A stretch of 64,000 nucleotides of DNA, from the NCBI RefSeq assembly GCF_905220975.1, contig NZ_CAJNBK010000028.1:1-64000 (forward strand). The letters are read 5' to 3'. The position numbers and the translations under genes are program-made. Shown here in pieces: positions 34,730 through 43,612 of this stretch. The notes beneath the pieces were generated by a model. That model did no database searches. It was given only the letters and a program-made list of their open reading frames with translations, and was not told the origin of the DNA. Positions within the stretch are counted from its first letter, which is position 1; each line of letters opens with the position of its first letter. Source of the DNA: Paraburkholderia haematera. GTDB lineage: Bacteria > Pseudomonadota > Gammaproteobacteria > Burkholderiales > Burkholderiaceae.

Positions 34730-36804
34730 GTTGCACCGAGCGTCGCGACAGTCTGGATACGGTAGACGTCGAGTGGAATCTCTTCGATCGCCAGCACCTC
34801 GATGCGCCAGCCGAAGTCGCGCACCAGACGCGCAAGGTGCGGACGCAGCACAGCCTGCGTGACGATCAGACTGATCCCGGAGAGGTCCGCAGCAAAGATC
34901 TGCTGCGCCCGCGTCAGATCTTCAGCGGAGAGCACGCACTGCGGCTCGCCGTCGACACCGCTTCTGATCTGCGCCTCGAGACTGGCTTCCCATGCCGGCT
35001 CCAGCACCGCCGCGGCGAGCGTCCATGTCTCGAGGTCAGCGTAGCCGCGCACGAACTGCCGTCCGAGCTGGATGCGCGCGTCCCGCACCATCCGGTCAAT
35101 CGTGCGCTCACCCGCCGGCACGCGCACAACGGCTTCGAGAATCGCGCGCAGGTTGCGAATCGGCACCCGCTGCTGCAGCAGTTGCCGCAGCACGCTCGCG
35201 AGCTGCACCGTGCTCGCGGCCTGCGCCACCTGCGCGACCAGTTCACGAAATTCGATCGCCAACTGATCGAGCAGGAAACGCGTTTCCTGCGTGCCGAGAA
35301 AATCGGCAGCCGAACGTTCGCAGACTTCCGTGAGGTGATTGCATAGGGCTTCATCGACGGTCGCCTTGCGGATGCCCGAATCGTTGATCGACGCCGCCTT
35401 TGCGGCCGCCACCCAGACCGATTTCGCGGCACGCGGCTGGTAGCCCTCGACGCCGTCGAACGTAATCAGGTTCTCATCTCCGCTCACCAACAGGTGGGCG
35501 GGGACCAGCGTGCCACTCGCAAACGGCACGTCCTCGATATCGAAGATGTAGCGCTCCGGGTCGAGCCTCGCGTCGCGCAGCAACGCGAGGCCAGGAAACG
35601 GCACGCCCAGTTCGACCATCAGGTGTCGGCGCAACTGGCCGAGTTGCCGGTTCAGCGCCTCGGGCCGCAACGCATCGAAAGCCTTCAGGCCGAGCCGCAG
35701 CCGCAACGTCGCACTGGTGCCCAGTTCGACATCGTCGAGGATGCGCGGCACATAGTTGCCACCGTCGCGCGTCATCTCAGGCATCAACGCGCGCTGTGAG
35801 TTCGCCGCGACCGCGGCATTGCGCATTAGCGTAATCGCCAGCGCAAGCAGCAGGCCGCCGGCAACCAGAAACTGGATATGCGGAAAACCTGGAATCGCCG
35901 CCAACGAGAGACATGCCACACCGGCCATCGCGATCGCTTTCGGATGCAGCGCGAGTTGCCGGTAAATGTCGCCGCCCAGATGCGCATCCGCGTTGTCGGC
36001 CGAAGCCACGCGGGTAACGAGGATGCCCGCCGCCACCGACACGATCAGCGACGGAATCTGCGACACCAGACCGTCGCCGACCGTGAGAATCGTATAGGTG
36101 TGCAGCGCGTCGCCGAACGACATGCCGCGCTGCGCGATGCCGACCGCCAGGCCGCCCACGATATTCACCAGCGCGACGACGAGCCCCGCCACCGCGTCGC
36201 CCTTGACGAATTTCATCGCGCCGTCGAGCGAGCCATAGAAGTACGTCTCGCGTTCGAGCGCCGCGCGCATCCGGCTTGCCTGCGCAGCCGTGATCACCCC
36301 GTTGCGCATGTCGGCGTCGATGCTCATCTGGCGGCCCGGAATGCCATCCAGCGTAAAGCGCGCGGCCACTTCGGCCACCCGGTCAGCCCCCTTCGCGACC
36401 ACGATGAACTGGATCGCCGCGAGCACGATGAACACCACCAGTCCGACCGCGACGTTGCCGCCCACCACCATTTCACCGAATGCGGCGATGATCTGGCCGG
36501 CGTGCCCATGCAACAGGATCATCTTGGTCGACGCAATTGCCAGCGCAAGGCGCAGCAGCGTGGTGATCAGCAATAGCGACGGAAAACTCGCGAGTTCCGC
36601 GGCCTTCGACACGTACAGGGTAGTAGTCAGCATCGTCAGGCTGGCAGCGAAGCTCACGCAAATGAACAGATCGAGCACGAATGGCGGCACGGGCACGATC
36701 AGGAGCGCAAGCACGGCAAGCATGCCGATGCCTACCGCGAGATCCGCGTGACGCGCAAAGAAAGCCGAAAGATCGTAGCGGCTGAGAATGGAACGGTTCG
36801 ACAT
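34726..36804 (-). CDS. sctV: Type III secretion export-gate protein SctV
   Basis: A 692-residue protein of the FlhA/YscV family with about eight N-terminal transmembrane helices (VGIGMLAVLALLIVPVPPFV; MTTTLYVSKAAELASFPS-like region) and a large cytoplasmic ring domain. The FHIPEP-like segment (FTLDGIPGRQMSIDADMRNG) is intact. ATG 36804 starts MSNRSILSRYDLSAFF; only one base separates it from the sctU stop. The open frame upstream of it is the shadow of sctU. It forms the nonameric ring that receives chaperone-effector complexes. Confidence 0.95.
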   Translation of the reverse strand: MSNRSILSRYDLSAFFARHADLAVGIGMLAVLALLIVPVPPFVLDLFICVSFAASLTMLTTTLYVSKAAELASFPSLLLITTLLRLALAIASTKMILLHGHAGQIIAAFGEMVVGGNVAVGLVVFIVLAAIQFIVVAKGADRVAEVAARFTLDGIPGRQMSIDADMRNGVITAAQASRMRAALERETYFYGSLDGAMKFVKGDAVAGLVVALVNIVGGLAVGIAQRGMSFGDALHTYTILTVGDGLVSQIPSLIVSVAAGILVTRVASADNADAHLGGDIYRQLALHPKAIAMAGVACLSLAAIPGFPHIQFLVAGGLLLALAITLMRNAAVAANSQRALMPEMTRDGGNYVPRILDDVELGTSATLRLRLGLKAFDALRPEALNRQLGQLRRHLMVELGVPFPGLALLRDARLDPERYIFDIEDVPFASGTLVPAHLLVSGDENLITFDGVEGYQPRAAKSVWVAAAKAASINDSGIRKATVDEALCNHLTEVCERSAADFLGTQETRFLLDQLAIEFRELVAQVAQAASTVQLASVLRQLLQQRVPIRNLRAILEAVVRVPAGERTIDRMVRDARIQLGRQFVRGYADLETWTLAAAVLEPAWEASLEAQIRSGVDGEPQCVLSAEDLTRAQQIFAADLSGISLIVTQAVLRPHLARLVRDFGWRIEVLAIEEIPLDVYRIQTVATLGAT

Positions 36805-36805
36805 G

Positions 36806-37546
36806 TTATTGACCAAGCTCCCGATGAAGCGTGCGGCGACGGTTCTTGACGTACGGGTCGCCTTCGTCGTCGCGGAATTCCCGTTTGATTTCGCTCTTGT
36901 CCATGCGCAAACCGCGCAGCCACAGAAAGCGCTGGATGAAATAGTCAGCGGCGCCGGGCACGATCTGCGATGCCGCCATCCAGGCAAGCAGATGCGAGTG
37001 CGATATCGCCGTATAGCCGAGGTGAACCGGCAATGAGAAGACCCAGATGGGCGCAAGCTGCCGCAACCACGCGGCGAGCGCCTGCGCGAACAGAAATAGC
37101 AGGATCGCGAACTGCAGCAGCGTGAGTACCACGTCCCACAGCAGGCGCAGGCTGAACATCTGCTTGAACCCGTTCACCGGGTTCAGACGCTTCATGTCGG
37201 GTGTCACACGCTTCCACGCGATCATTGCGCGCGTCTGCATCAATTCCGGCACCAGAACCGCCAGTACACCGATGCCGAGCGTGGTCAGGATGGCCGGCAC
37301 GAATGCGCTCAGCGCGGCGAGCGTCGACGCAAACCGGTCGCCGAACGGAAGGGCGGCGTCTAGCGTCGTGATATGCAGCATCAGCCTCGTGCCCAACGCA
37401 TAGAGCCGCGGAGCCTCGATGAACAGATACAGCCACCAGAACAGACCGCTGAACGCGACCGTCAGATGCGTGCTCTTCGCGATTTCGCCGTCCTGGCGCG
37501 CACGGCGGATTCGCCTGGCGGTTGGGGCTTCGGTCTTGTCACTCAT
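36806..37546 (-). CDS. sctU: SctU lacking the NPTH autocleavage domain
   Basis: A 246-residue protein matching the membrane part of the FlhB/YscU family: MSDKTEAPTARRIRRARQDG at the start, four hydrophobic regions, and the conserved cytoplasmic linker MDKSEIKREFRDDEGDPYVK. It stops at RRRTLHRELGQ with TAA. Family members normally continue for about 100 residues with the self-cleaving NPTH motif that switches substrate class. No NPTH segment appears in any frame downstream; sctV begins two bases after the stop. The tight junction argues for a stable natural form, but a nonsense or deletion event cannot be excluded. Confidence 0.9.
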   Translation of the reverse strand: MSDKTEAPTARRIRRARQDGEIAKSTHLTVAFSGLFWWLYLFIEAPRLYALGTRLMLHITTLDAALPFGDRFASTLAALSAFVPAILTTLGIGVLAVLVPELMQTRAMIAWKRVTPDMKRLNPVNGFKQMFSLRLLWDVVLTLLQFAILLFLFAQALAAWLRQLAPIWVFSLPVHLGYTAISHSHLLAWMAASQIVPGAADYFIQRFLWLRGLRMDKSEIKREFRDDEGDPYVKNRRRTLHRELGQ

Positions 37547-38265
37547 CGCAGATGGATCACATGATCGAACGCGATGCGCAACTGGGCAAACAGCGGCGGC
37601 ACGCTGAGCATCGCGGCAAACGAGAGGATCAACGCCTTGACGGTGCGCGCGGTGGCAAACGGATTGAGCCGCTTTGCATGCCGCGACATCAACCCGAAAG
37701 CAACGTCGATCAGCAGTGCGAGACCGAGCAACGGACTGGCGAGCCGCACGCCTTCGGTCAGCGAGCCGGGCAGGTCGCGCAGTGCAATGTCCCGGAACAC
37801 GTCGCTCAGATCAAGGTGCCAACGGCCGGGTGGCCATAACACCCACGCATCCGTAAAGAAGCCAAACAGAAGCGGCAGGCCTGGCCCCGTAAAGAGCGTC
37901 AGGGCGGCAAACTGCGAAAACATCGTTTCGAATAACGCCGCTTCCTGCTGGAAGTGCGGATCGTAAACTGCCGCGCTGGAGTAGCCGCCCTGCTGGTCGA
38001 GTATTGCGCCCGCCGCCGCTGCCGCATGAAAAATCGTGCCGAGCAGCAGACCGAGCGCAGCACCCGTTGCCGCTTCGACGCAGATCGCCGGCAGCAGGTG
38101 CGCCGGCCAGCCGATCTGTTGAGGCAGCATGGCCAGCGCAAGCAGCATCGGCAGCCGCAGCAGGATGCCGAGCGAACCGCTCTGACCGAACGGCATCAGG
38201 AACAGCGCCACTGCGGGCCTGATCGCACAGAACGCAAAACCCTCGAGATAGCCGGTGTAGTTCAT
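37543..38265 (-). CDS. sctT: Type III secretion export-apparatus protein SctT
   Basis: A 240-residue membrane protein of the FliR/YscT family, with about six helices and the motif YSSAAVYDPHFQQEAALFE. ATG 38265 (MNYTGYLEGFAFCAIRP) is chosen because it follows the sctS stop by two bases and gives family length. Part of the R5-T1-S4 export gate complex. Overlaps the sctU start. Confidence 0.9.
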   Translation of the reverse strand: MNYTGYLEGFAFCAIRPAVALFLMPFGQSGSLGILLRLPMLLALAMLPQQIGWPAHLLPAICVEAATGAALGLLLGTIFHAAAAAGAILDQQGGYSSAAVYDPHFQQEAALFETMFSQFAALTLFTGPGLPLLFGFFTDAWVLWPPGRWHLDLSDVFRDIALRDLPGSLTEGVRLASPLLGLALLIDVAFGLMSRHAKRLNPFATARTVKALILSFAAMLSVPPLFAQLRIAFDHVIHLR

Positions 38266-38267
38266 GT

Positions 38268-38543
38268 TCAGTGCAGGCGCCCCGCCGCGATAAAGGTGAA
38301 CACATGGGTGAGAAAGCGCGTGAGCTCGCGGCTCCCCCAAGGACCGGTAACGATCAGCGCCGCACCGACGCAGATAATCTTTGCGCCGTAAGGCAGGCTC
38401 TGATCCTGTATCTGCGTGACCGACTGCAACAGCCCGATCAGCAGACCGACAAGGGTCGCCACGGCGAGCGCCGGCAGCGACAACCAGAACACCAGCATGA
38501 GCGCATCGCTGGACAACGTGGCAAGAGAGGGAACACTGTTCAT
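38268..38543 (-). CDS. sctS: Type III secretion export-apparatus protein SctS
   Basis: A 91-residue protein of the FliQ/YscS family with two long hydrophobic helices and the linking motif LLQSVTQIQDQSLPYGAKII. ATG 38543 overlaps the sctR stop (ATGA). Small subunit of the export gate. Confidence 0.92.
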   Translation of the reverse strand: MNSVPSLATLSSDALMLVFWLSLPALAVATLVGLLIGLLQSVTQIQDQSLPYGAKIICVGAALIVTGPWGSRELTRFLTHVFTFIAAGRLH

Positions 38544-39184
38544 TTGGCATAGCCGACGATAAGGCCGTGCATCAGCTTTGAGATACCTGACACCGACACA
38601 AAGATGAAAAGCTTCAAGGGGATCGATACCGTGCTTGGCGACAGCATCATCATGCCCATGGCGGTTAGCACGTTGGCGACGACCAGATCCACCACCAGAA
38701 AAGCGATATAGAGCAGAAAGCCCGCCTCGAAGCCGCTCGATATTTCGCTGATCAGAAACGCGGGAATCAGCAGTTGGAAATCGGTCTCGCGGGCGTCGTG
38801 CCCGGGATCGATCCGCTTCGCGGCGCCGACGAGAAACGCCCGCTCGTCGGGCCGCGAATGCTTCAGCATGAATTCGCCGAGCGGACCGCGCACCGCCTGC
38901 CACAGTTCGGTGGGACGCGGCATCGCAACTTCACCGCTGTCGCTGGCCGGCAGCGCGGCTTCAATCTTCGTGATGGTTGGCGACATCACGACCAGCGTCG
39001 CCGCGAGCGCGATCCCCGAGATCACCAGGTTGCTCGGTGCCTGTTGCACGCCGAGTGCCGAGCGCAACAGCGTCAGCACGATGCTGAACTTCGTGAACGA
39101 AGTCGTCATCACGACCGCAAGCGGTAGCAGGCCGAGCATGAAGAACACGCCGATGGTCTGCACCTGATCGAGTTGAGCAGTCAT
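38540..39184 (-). CDS. sctR: Type III secretion export-apparatus protein SctR
   Basis: A 214-residue protein of the FliP/YscR family. It shows TSFTKFSIVLTLLRSALGVQQ near the start and the C-terminal MMMLSPSTVSIPLKLFIFV segment, both strongly conserved in the family. Four helices are apparent. Overlaps both neighbouring genes by ATGA. Core of the export gate. Confidence 0.95.
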   Translation of the reverse strand: MTAQLDQVQTIGVFFMLGLLPLAVVMTTSFTKFSIVLTLLRSALGVQQAPSNLVISGIALAATLVVMSPTITKIEAALPASDSGEVAMPRPTELWQAVRGPLGEFMLKHSRPDERAFLVGAAKRIDPGHDARETDFQLLIPAFLISEISSGFEAGFLLYIAFLVVDLVVANVLTAMGMMMLSPSTVSIPLKLFIFVSVSGISKLMHGLIVGYAK

Positions 39185-40152
39185 GCCGGCAGATCCTCAT
39201 GAGTGAGTCGGGTCACACGCACGCCTAACGACCCCTCGATCTCGATCAGCTCGCCACGCGCAAACGGAATGCCCTGGCACAGCAGCGTCACCTTTCGCTC
39301 AGTGGCGGGCAGGCGGAATGCGACGATCGAACCCTGGCGCAGATGGGCCAGTTCAGCGACCGACAACGACAGCGTGCCGAGCACCGCGTCGAACGCGAAC
39401 GTCAGGGCGTCGATAGGCAACAACTCACTGGTCACTTCAACGGGCTGGGTTTCATCATTCAGGACATGGTCTATCAAGGTGTGCTCCTCAGTGAACTTCA
39501 ACAAAATCCGGCACGCGCCCAAGCGCAATGGCACGCGCAGGTAACACGAATGACGGTCGAACAGCAGTGCGTCGCCCACCTGGATCTTGCGCAAACGCGG
39601 CAGCGACATCGACGGGCCGGGCATACAGATCGGCATACTCACGTACAGGCGGCGCAGCAGCGCCTCGCTGGACAGCGGCGCCGGCATGCGCCGTTGCAGC
39701 CAGGCATCGACCGCGGGGCTGCAAACCGCGAAATGAGCAGCGCGGCCGCTCGCCGCGTGCGTGACGGCGATGCCGTATGCGCCCGGCTGCGTGCGCGCAT
39801 CGACAGCGACGGTGGTGACGTCGATCGTGAAACCGAACAGCCCTTCAAGCGCGCACAGCCAATCGCTCAGCGCGTCAACGACATGCGTCAGGGCTGTGTC
39901 GCCGCGCTCGGCGATCACGGTTGGCGACAGTTCCGGCAGCAGCGCGCCGGCATCGCACGCGGCGCTAAATGACGCGTGCGCCGCCATGCCGGACACCAGC
40001 AAGGGATAGCGCGCGCGGCACGCCTCGAACTCCAGCGTGAAGCGGCGCGTGCCGACTCGCACTGCCTGTGGCCGCCCAAAGTGCCGGATTGCCAGGTTGT
40101 GGCGCTCGGCATCGGCTCGCGCGAGGGTTTCCATATCAGGCCAGAGACTCAT
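39181..40152 (-). CDS. sctQ: Type III secretion C-ring protein SctQ
   Basis: A 323-residue soluble protein. The last 80 residues form a SpoA (surface presentation of antigens) domain (LPIDALTFAFDAVLGTLSLS, then GSIVAFRLP and GELIEIEGSLGVRVTRL). The N-terminal part is variable, as usual. It builds the cytoplasmic sorting platform with SctK and SctL. Encoded as one gene, not split. Overlaps the sctL stop. Confidence 0.85.
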   Translation of the reverse strand: MSLWPDMETLARADAERHNLAIRHFGRPQAVRVGTRRFTLEFEACRARYPLLVSGMAAHASFSAACDAGALLPELSPTVIAERGDTALTHVVDALSDWLCALEGLFGFTIDVTTVAVDARTQPGAYGIAVTHAASGRAAHFAVCSPAVDAWLQRRMPAPLSSEALLRRLYVSMPICMPGPSMSLPRLRKIQVGDALLFDRHSCYLRVPLRLGACRILLKFTEEHTLIDHVLNDETQPVEVTSELLPIDALTFAFDAVLGTLSLSVAELAHLRQGSIVAFRLPATERKVTLLCQGIPFARGELIEIEGSLGVRVTRLTHEDLPA

Positions 40153-40928
40153 GCGGCCTCCCGCACGAGCCGCCGTTGCACGACGCGAGTCTGAATCGGC
40201 GAGGTGGGCTGCGGCGGCGGGGGCGCCTGGGACCTGGCCAGCACGGCCAGCGTCAGCCGCACGCCACGCTCGATGTTGTCGAGCGCCGTGCGTCCCGACC
40301 CGTCAGCCAGGTCGTAGGTATGCAACACGTGCGCCACGCCGTCACGGATGCCGCGCTCCAACGCCCGCAGTTGCATCTTCAGGCCACCATCGATCACGCC
40401 AGCTTCGGTTTCGATAACGCACGAATGGGCGGGCAATTCCGCATCGGCCAGAACCGTGCAAAGCGGCGTACCGAGCTCCTGCTCGATCGTTGCGATCAGT
40501 TGGGTGGCGTCCTTGAAGACCGGCGTGGCAACGCGCACGGACACGAGTCGTTGCGACTGCGACACGGCGACCGCGCGGCGCAACTGATTGGTCAACGTGG
40601 CCGACGGCGGCAGTCCGCCGACAATGTCGCACACCGCGCTCAGCACGATCTGCGTCAACCGGTCCTGTAAGCGATGCGCGGCAAAGGCCGCGGCAGCCGC
40701 GCGGCCGACGTGTTCACGCAACGCAGCGGCCTTACCGGCCGAATGACCGCGGCGCCACGCGCGGCGTTTGAGTTCACGCACCTGCATGGCGAGGTGAGCG
40801 CGTTCTTGTGCCGCTTCGGCTGCGCGCTCAGCTTCGACTGCACGAAGGCCTTCGAGCGACGCGAGTTCGAGCGCGCTCAAATGGCCGTCAGATTCGATTC
40901 GCCACACGCCCATTCGACAGATCAGCAT
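40149..40928 (-). CDS. sctL: Type III secretion ATPase-stator protein SctL
   Basis: A 259-residue protein. Residues about 20-90 are a helical, Ala/Glu/Arg-rich stretch and the rest fits the HrpE/YscL/FliH stator domain (VRVATPVFKDATQLIATIEQ, then SCVIETEAGVIDGGLKMQLRA), with the diagnostic ETEAGxIDGGLxxQL segment. ATG 40928 overlaps the sctK end by seven bases. Pro-rich tail (APPPPQPTSP). Confidence 0.88.
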   Translation of the reverse strand: MLICRMGVWRIESDGHLSALELASLEGLRAVEAERAAEAAQERAHLAMQVRELKRRAWRRGHSAGKAAALREHVGRAAAAAFAAHRLQDRLTQIVLSAVCDIVGGLPPSATLTNQLRRAVAVSQSQRLVSVRVATPVFKDATQLIATIEQELGTPLCTVLADAELPAHSCVIETEAGVIDGGLKMQLRALERGIRDGVAHVLHTYDLADGSGRTALDNIERGVRLTLAVLARSQAPPPPQPTSPIQTRVVQRRLVREAA

Positions 40929-41497
40929 GAGTGCGCCTCCATCAATCGCCGCGCATCGGCAAGCAGTTCCCGCGCTTCGAGCGCCGACAAGCCGTGCACG
41001 CGATAGCGCGTCGCCGCATTCGATATCTCGTGCGGCAGGCGCAGGCTCCACCAGAACGCATAGTGGGAGTCCGTCGCGGTCTGCATCGCCAACGCCAGTC
41101 CAAGCGCCGTCATGTCGTGCCGGCTGGATAGCGTCGGTGGCGGCTCGACTTTCAGGTCGGCCGCGTCGGCACGCGGGTGCCGTTGAATCGCAGCAAGCAG
41201 GCGCGGCGCGACGCTGACCGCCAGCGCGGCACGCGCCCCGGCAGCGACCACGTGGCGCAACGAACGGGCGAATGCGAGTGCGGCCACGATCCGGCACAAG
41301 CGCGCGCACGCCGGCCGCGGCCAGAGCGGCAAGACGGGTGGGACGTCGGCAAGCACCACCTGAATGAGTTGCGGGTAACGGCTGAACAGAAAGGCATGGG
41401 CAGCACGCGCGGCACGCTCGTTTCGAATCGGCTGCCCGGCTTCAAGCCAGCTGTGATGCGCCCATTGGGCAGGTGCGCAGGTATAAGCGTGCTTCAT
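40922..41497 (-). CDS. sctK: SctK-like sorting-platform protein (HrpB4-position)
   Basis: A 191-residue soluble helical protein located between sctJ and sctL, where SctK or HrpB4 is encoded in related clusters. The motif HDMTALGLALAMQTATDSHY and a WWSLRLPHEI segment fit a poorly conserved SctK-type protein. Sequence similarity alone is weak, so the call depends on position. Overlaps sctJ by ATGA. Confidence 0.6.
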   Translation of the reverse strand: MKHAYTCAPAQWAHHSWLEAGQPIRNERAARAAHAFLFSRYPQLIQVVLADVPPVLPLWPRPACARLCRIVAALAFARSLRHVVAAGARAALAVSVAPRLLAAIQRHPRADAADLKVEPPPTLSSRHDMTALGLALAMQTATDSHYAFWWSLRLPHEISNAATRYRVHGLSALEARELLADARRLMEAHSC

Positions 41498-42423
41498 GTG
41501 TCATCTCCGGTGCGGGTCGTGGATTTCGAAGGACCGGTGCCGGCGCCGGCCGTATCGACGGTGTTCGCGTCAGCGCCGTCGCGTCGCCCGTTCCACACAG
41601 ACTGCCGGGAATCTACGGGCGGTAGTCCGGCACTGCGCCCGCGCGGCTGCCGTTTGAACCACGTGCGCGTTTCCGAGTGCCACCACCACATGAAGCCGGT
41701 CCCCAGCAGCACGAGCACGGCCAACGCGCACAGCATCGCCGTGGTGCGTCTCGACGCCTTGCCGCTGTCTTGCCCGCAGGGCATCGCCTCGACCGCGCCC
41801 GCGGCACCGGCGACGTCGGCGCCGTCTGTGCAGTTGCCAGGAAAGCTCAGCACCGGCGTCACCGGCAGCATCGTCAGCGACACGCGCGCGGGCGTCAGCC
41901 CCTCTACACTGCCCGCCACCAGTGCGCGAATCTTGTCGCGCATCAGTTCGAGGTTGTAGTCGCTGCGGTAGCGCATCATCACGGACGCCGACGGCAGCGT
42001 GTCCTGGGCGGGATCCATCGGATCTTTTTGAGGCAGCACGATGTGCACGCGGGCGAGCAGGACGCCGTCCATCTTCTCGAGCGTTTCGGACAGTTCCTGC
42101 GACAGCCCATACACATAGCGGACGCGATCTTCCTCGGGGCTCGAGATCAACCCCTGGCGGCTAAACAGGTCGCCGAGATTCGCGTGGCCACCGCGCGGCA
42201 GCGCATACGCGCTGGCCAGTTCGGTGGCGACCACCGCATCGGCGTCGTCGACCGAAATGTTCCAGGTCCGGTCCGCGTTGCGCTCCTTGTAGCCGTTGAT
42301 GCCGTGATGGCTCAGCGCGGCGACGATGCGATTCGCCTGGTCCTCGTCCAGGCCTTCAAAAAGCGAGGTTCTGCAGCCGACGAGGAAAAGCAGCACCGGC
42401 AGCAGGATCAGGGTGCGGCGCAT
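41494..42423 (-). CDS. sctJ: Type III secretion inner-ring lipoprotein SctJ
   Basis: A 309-residue lipoprotein with lipobox LFLVGC near residue 17 and the YscJ/FliF ring-building domains (EDQANRIVAALSHHGINGYK; LEKMDGVLLARVHIVLPQKDP). One transmembrane helix lies near residues 228-248 (MLCALAVLVLLGTGFMWWW), followed by a short cytoplasmic tail rich in Arg, Gly and Asp. Forms the inner MS-type ring with SctD. Confidence 0.93.
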   Translation of the reverse strand: MRRTLILLPVLLFLVGCRTSLFEGLDEDQANRIVAALSHHGINGYKERNADRTWNISVDDADAVVATELASAYALPRGGHANLGDLFSRQGLISSPEEDRVRYVYGLSQELSETLEKMDGVLLARVHIVLPQKDPMDPAQDTLPSASVMMRYRSDYNLELMRDKIRALVAGSVEGLTPARVSLTMLPVTPVLSFPGNCTDGADVAGAAGAVEAMPCGQDSGKASRRTTAMLCALAVLVLLGTGFMWWWHSETRTWFKRQPRGRSAGLPPVDSRQSVWNGRRDGADANTVDTAGAGTGPSKSTTRTGDDT

Positions 42424-42746
42424 CAGCTTCGTTGCGTCAGCGTCTGGATCGCGCGGCCGATCTCGTCGGCCACACGCACCGTCATTTGCACCTTCACCCC
42501 GAAGGCGCCCATGTCGGCCTGAAGACGCAGCATGTCAGACGTCGAGATGCGGCCAGTGTCGAGTTGATCGAGGTGCTGCGACAGTTGCTTCGCCGACGTA
42601 TCCTGCACGTTCTGCGCATGCGCCAGCAGACGCTCGACCAGCGAAGCTTCGGCACCCGAACCGGCAGCGGACAGGCCCGCGGCCGGCGTCACAGGGGACA
42701 ATGGGCCGGCTTGCGTCGGCATGGTGGTGACCGGAGGTTGCAACAT
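42423..42746 (-). CDS. sctI: Type III secretion inner-rod protein SctI (HrpB2-like)
   Basis: A 107-residue protein with a Pro/Ala-rich N-terminus and a C-terminal helical part (SDMLRLQADMGAFGVKVQMT, then VADEIGRAIQTLT), which matches the conserved inner-rod/HrpB2 pattern. Overlaps sctJ by one base (TGATG). Confidence 0.75.
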   Translation of the reverse strand: MLQPPVTTMPTQAGPLSPVTPAAGLSAAGSGAEASLVERLLAHAQNVQDTSAKQLSQHLDQLDTGRISTSDMLRLQADMGAFGVKVQMTVRVADEIGRAIQTLTQRS

Positions 42747-42747
42747 A

Positions 42748-43206
42748 TCAGTGCCCGCCTAGATTAGTTAGTCGTTCTATGGTTGAAAGGGGAGTCGCAG
42801 CCTGCGCGGCATGCGCGGCGCGAGCGGCGCGGGTATACGGTGCGCATTCGGGCAGGTTCAGAAATGCCGCAGCCATCGAACTCGCACCCGGTTCGTCGCT
42901 ATCCGCCACCGTGATCAGCGTGCGTACGCCGAGCGCGTAGTGGCCTTCGAATATCCGGCACACGCCGAGCCAGGCGCGTGCCAGCGCGCTGTCCGGTACG
43001 ACGCCGAGCGCCCGGCCGAACAGCAGCGATGCGCCCCGGTAATTCGCACGATCGATCTCGACAAGACCCTGCCCGAGGTACGGAAAGGCCCGCTGCGGAT
43101 ACAGCAAGGCCAGCCGGTCGAACAGGTAGTCCGCCTCGTCGAAGCGTCGATGAATGCGAGCGTAGTGACCGATCGAAATCAGCAGCTCCAGTGTGTCGTC
43201 CTGCAT
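42748..43206 (-). CDS. TPR-like secretion protein (HrpB1/SctG-like)
   Basis: A 152-residue soluble protein with tetratricopeptide-like helical pairs (RFDEADYLFDRLALLYPQRAF, then ASLLFGRALGVVPDSALARA). Proteins of this kind at this position are HrpB1-like or chaperones for the needle or rod. ATG 43206 with GGGAG upstream is preferred to a TTG six bases earlier. The exact role is not known. Confidence 0.65.
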   Translation of the reverse strand: MQDDTLELLISIGHYARIHRRFDEADYLFDRLALLYPQRAFPYLGQGLVEIDRANYRGASLLFGRALGVVPDSALARAWLGVCRIFEGHYALGVRTLITVADSDEPGASSMAAAFLNLPECAPYTRAARAAHAAQAATPLSTIERLTNLGGH

Positions 43207-43261
43207 CTGCAATGGCTCCCGAAGACGCCGCGAGGGCGTCTCCGTCCTGGTTAAAAAAACG

Positions 43262-43597
43262 TTAGCGAGACGCGCGCGCGGTTTCCTTCTGTGCGTCGGT
43301 CAGGCCCTGCACCATTGACGTTGCAGCACTCTGGGTCGTATTGACCGCACCCATCGCCTGCTGGACTTTCAGCATTTCGACGTTCTGCTGCTTGTTGGGG
43401 GCGGCTTCGGCTTTCTGCAATTTGTTGTCGAAATCCTGGTTCTGCTTTGAGAGAATCTTCGCCAGCACTTCGACAACCTTCTGGGCCGATATACCGCCTC
43501 CGTCGCCGACCACCGAATCGCCGCCACCGCCCCCCGCACCGCCGGAGAAACCGCTGCCGCCAGAATTCGGAGACATCGTTGTATTAACCTGACTCAT
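43262..43597 (-). CDS. Candidate needle or pilus subunit (SctF-like)
   Basis: A 111-residue protein. The first 35 residues are Gly/Ser-rich; the rest forms two predicted helices separated by a PNKQQ turn (VVEVLAKILSKQNQDFDNKL, then VEMLKVQQAMGAVNTTQSAA). This helix-turn-helix hairpin with conserved QQAM resembles needle proteins, which no other gene here supplies. ATG 43597 has GAGG upstream. Position after two ring genes and before the chaperone-like gene is also compatible. Sequence similarity is weak. Confidence 0.5.
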   Translation of the reverse strand: MSQVNTTMSPNSGGSGFSGGAGGGGGDSVVGDGGGISAQKVVEVLAKILSKQNQDFDNKLQKAEAAPNKQQNVEMLKVQQAMGAVNTTQSAATSMVQGLTDAQKETARASR

Positions 43598-43612
43598 CTT
43601 TGGATTCCTCAA

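Noticed and set aside
36806..36810. SctU truncation as a simple frameshift with the NPTH domain in another frame
   Set aside because: sctV begins two bases after the stop, and no frame in the junction encodes NPTH-like sequence.
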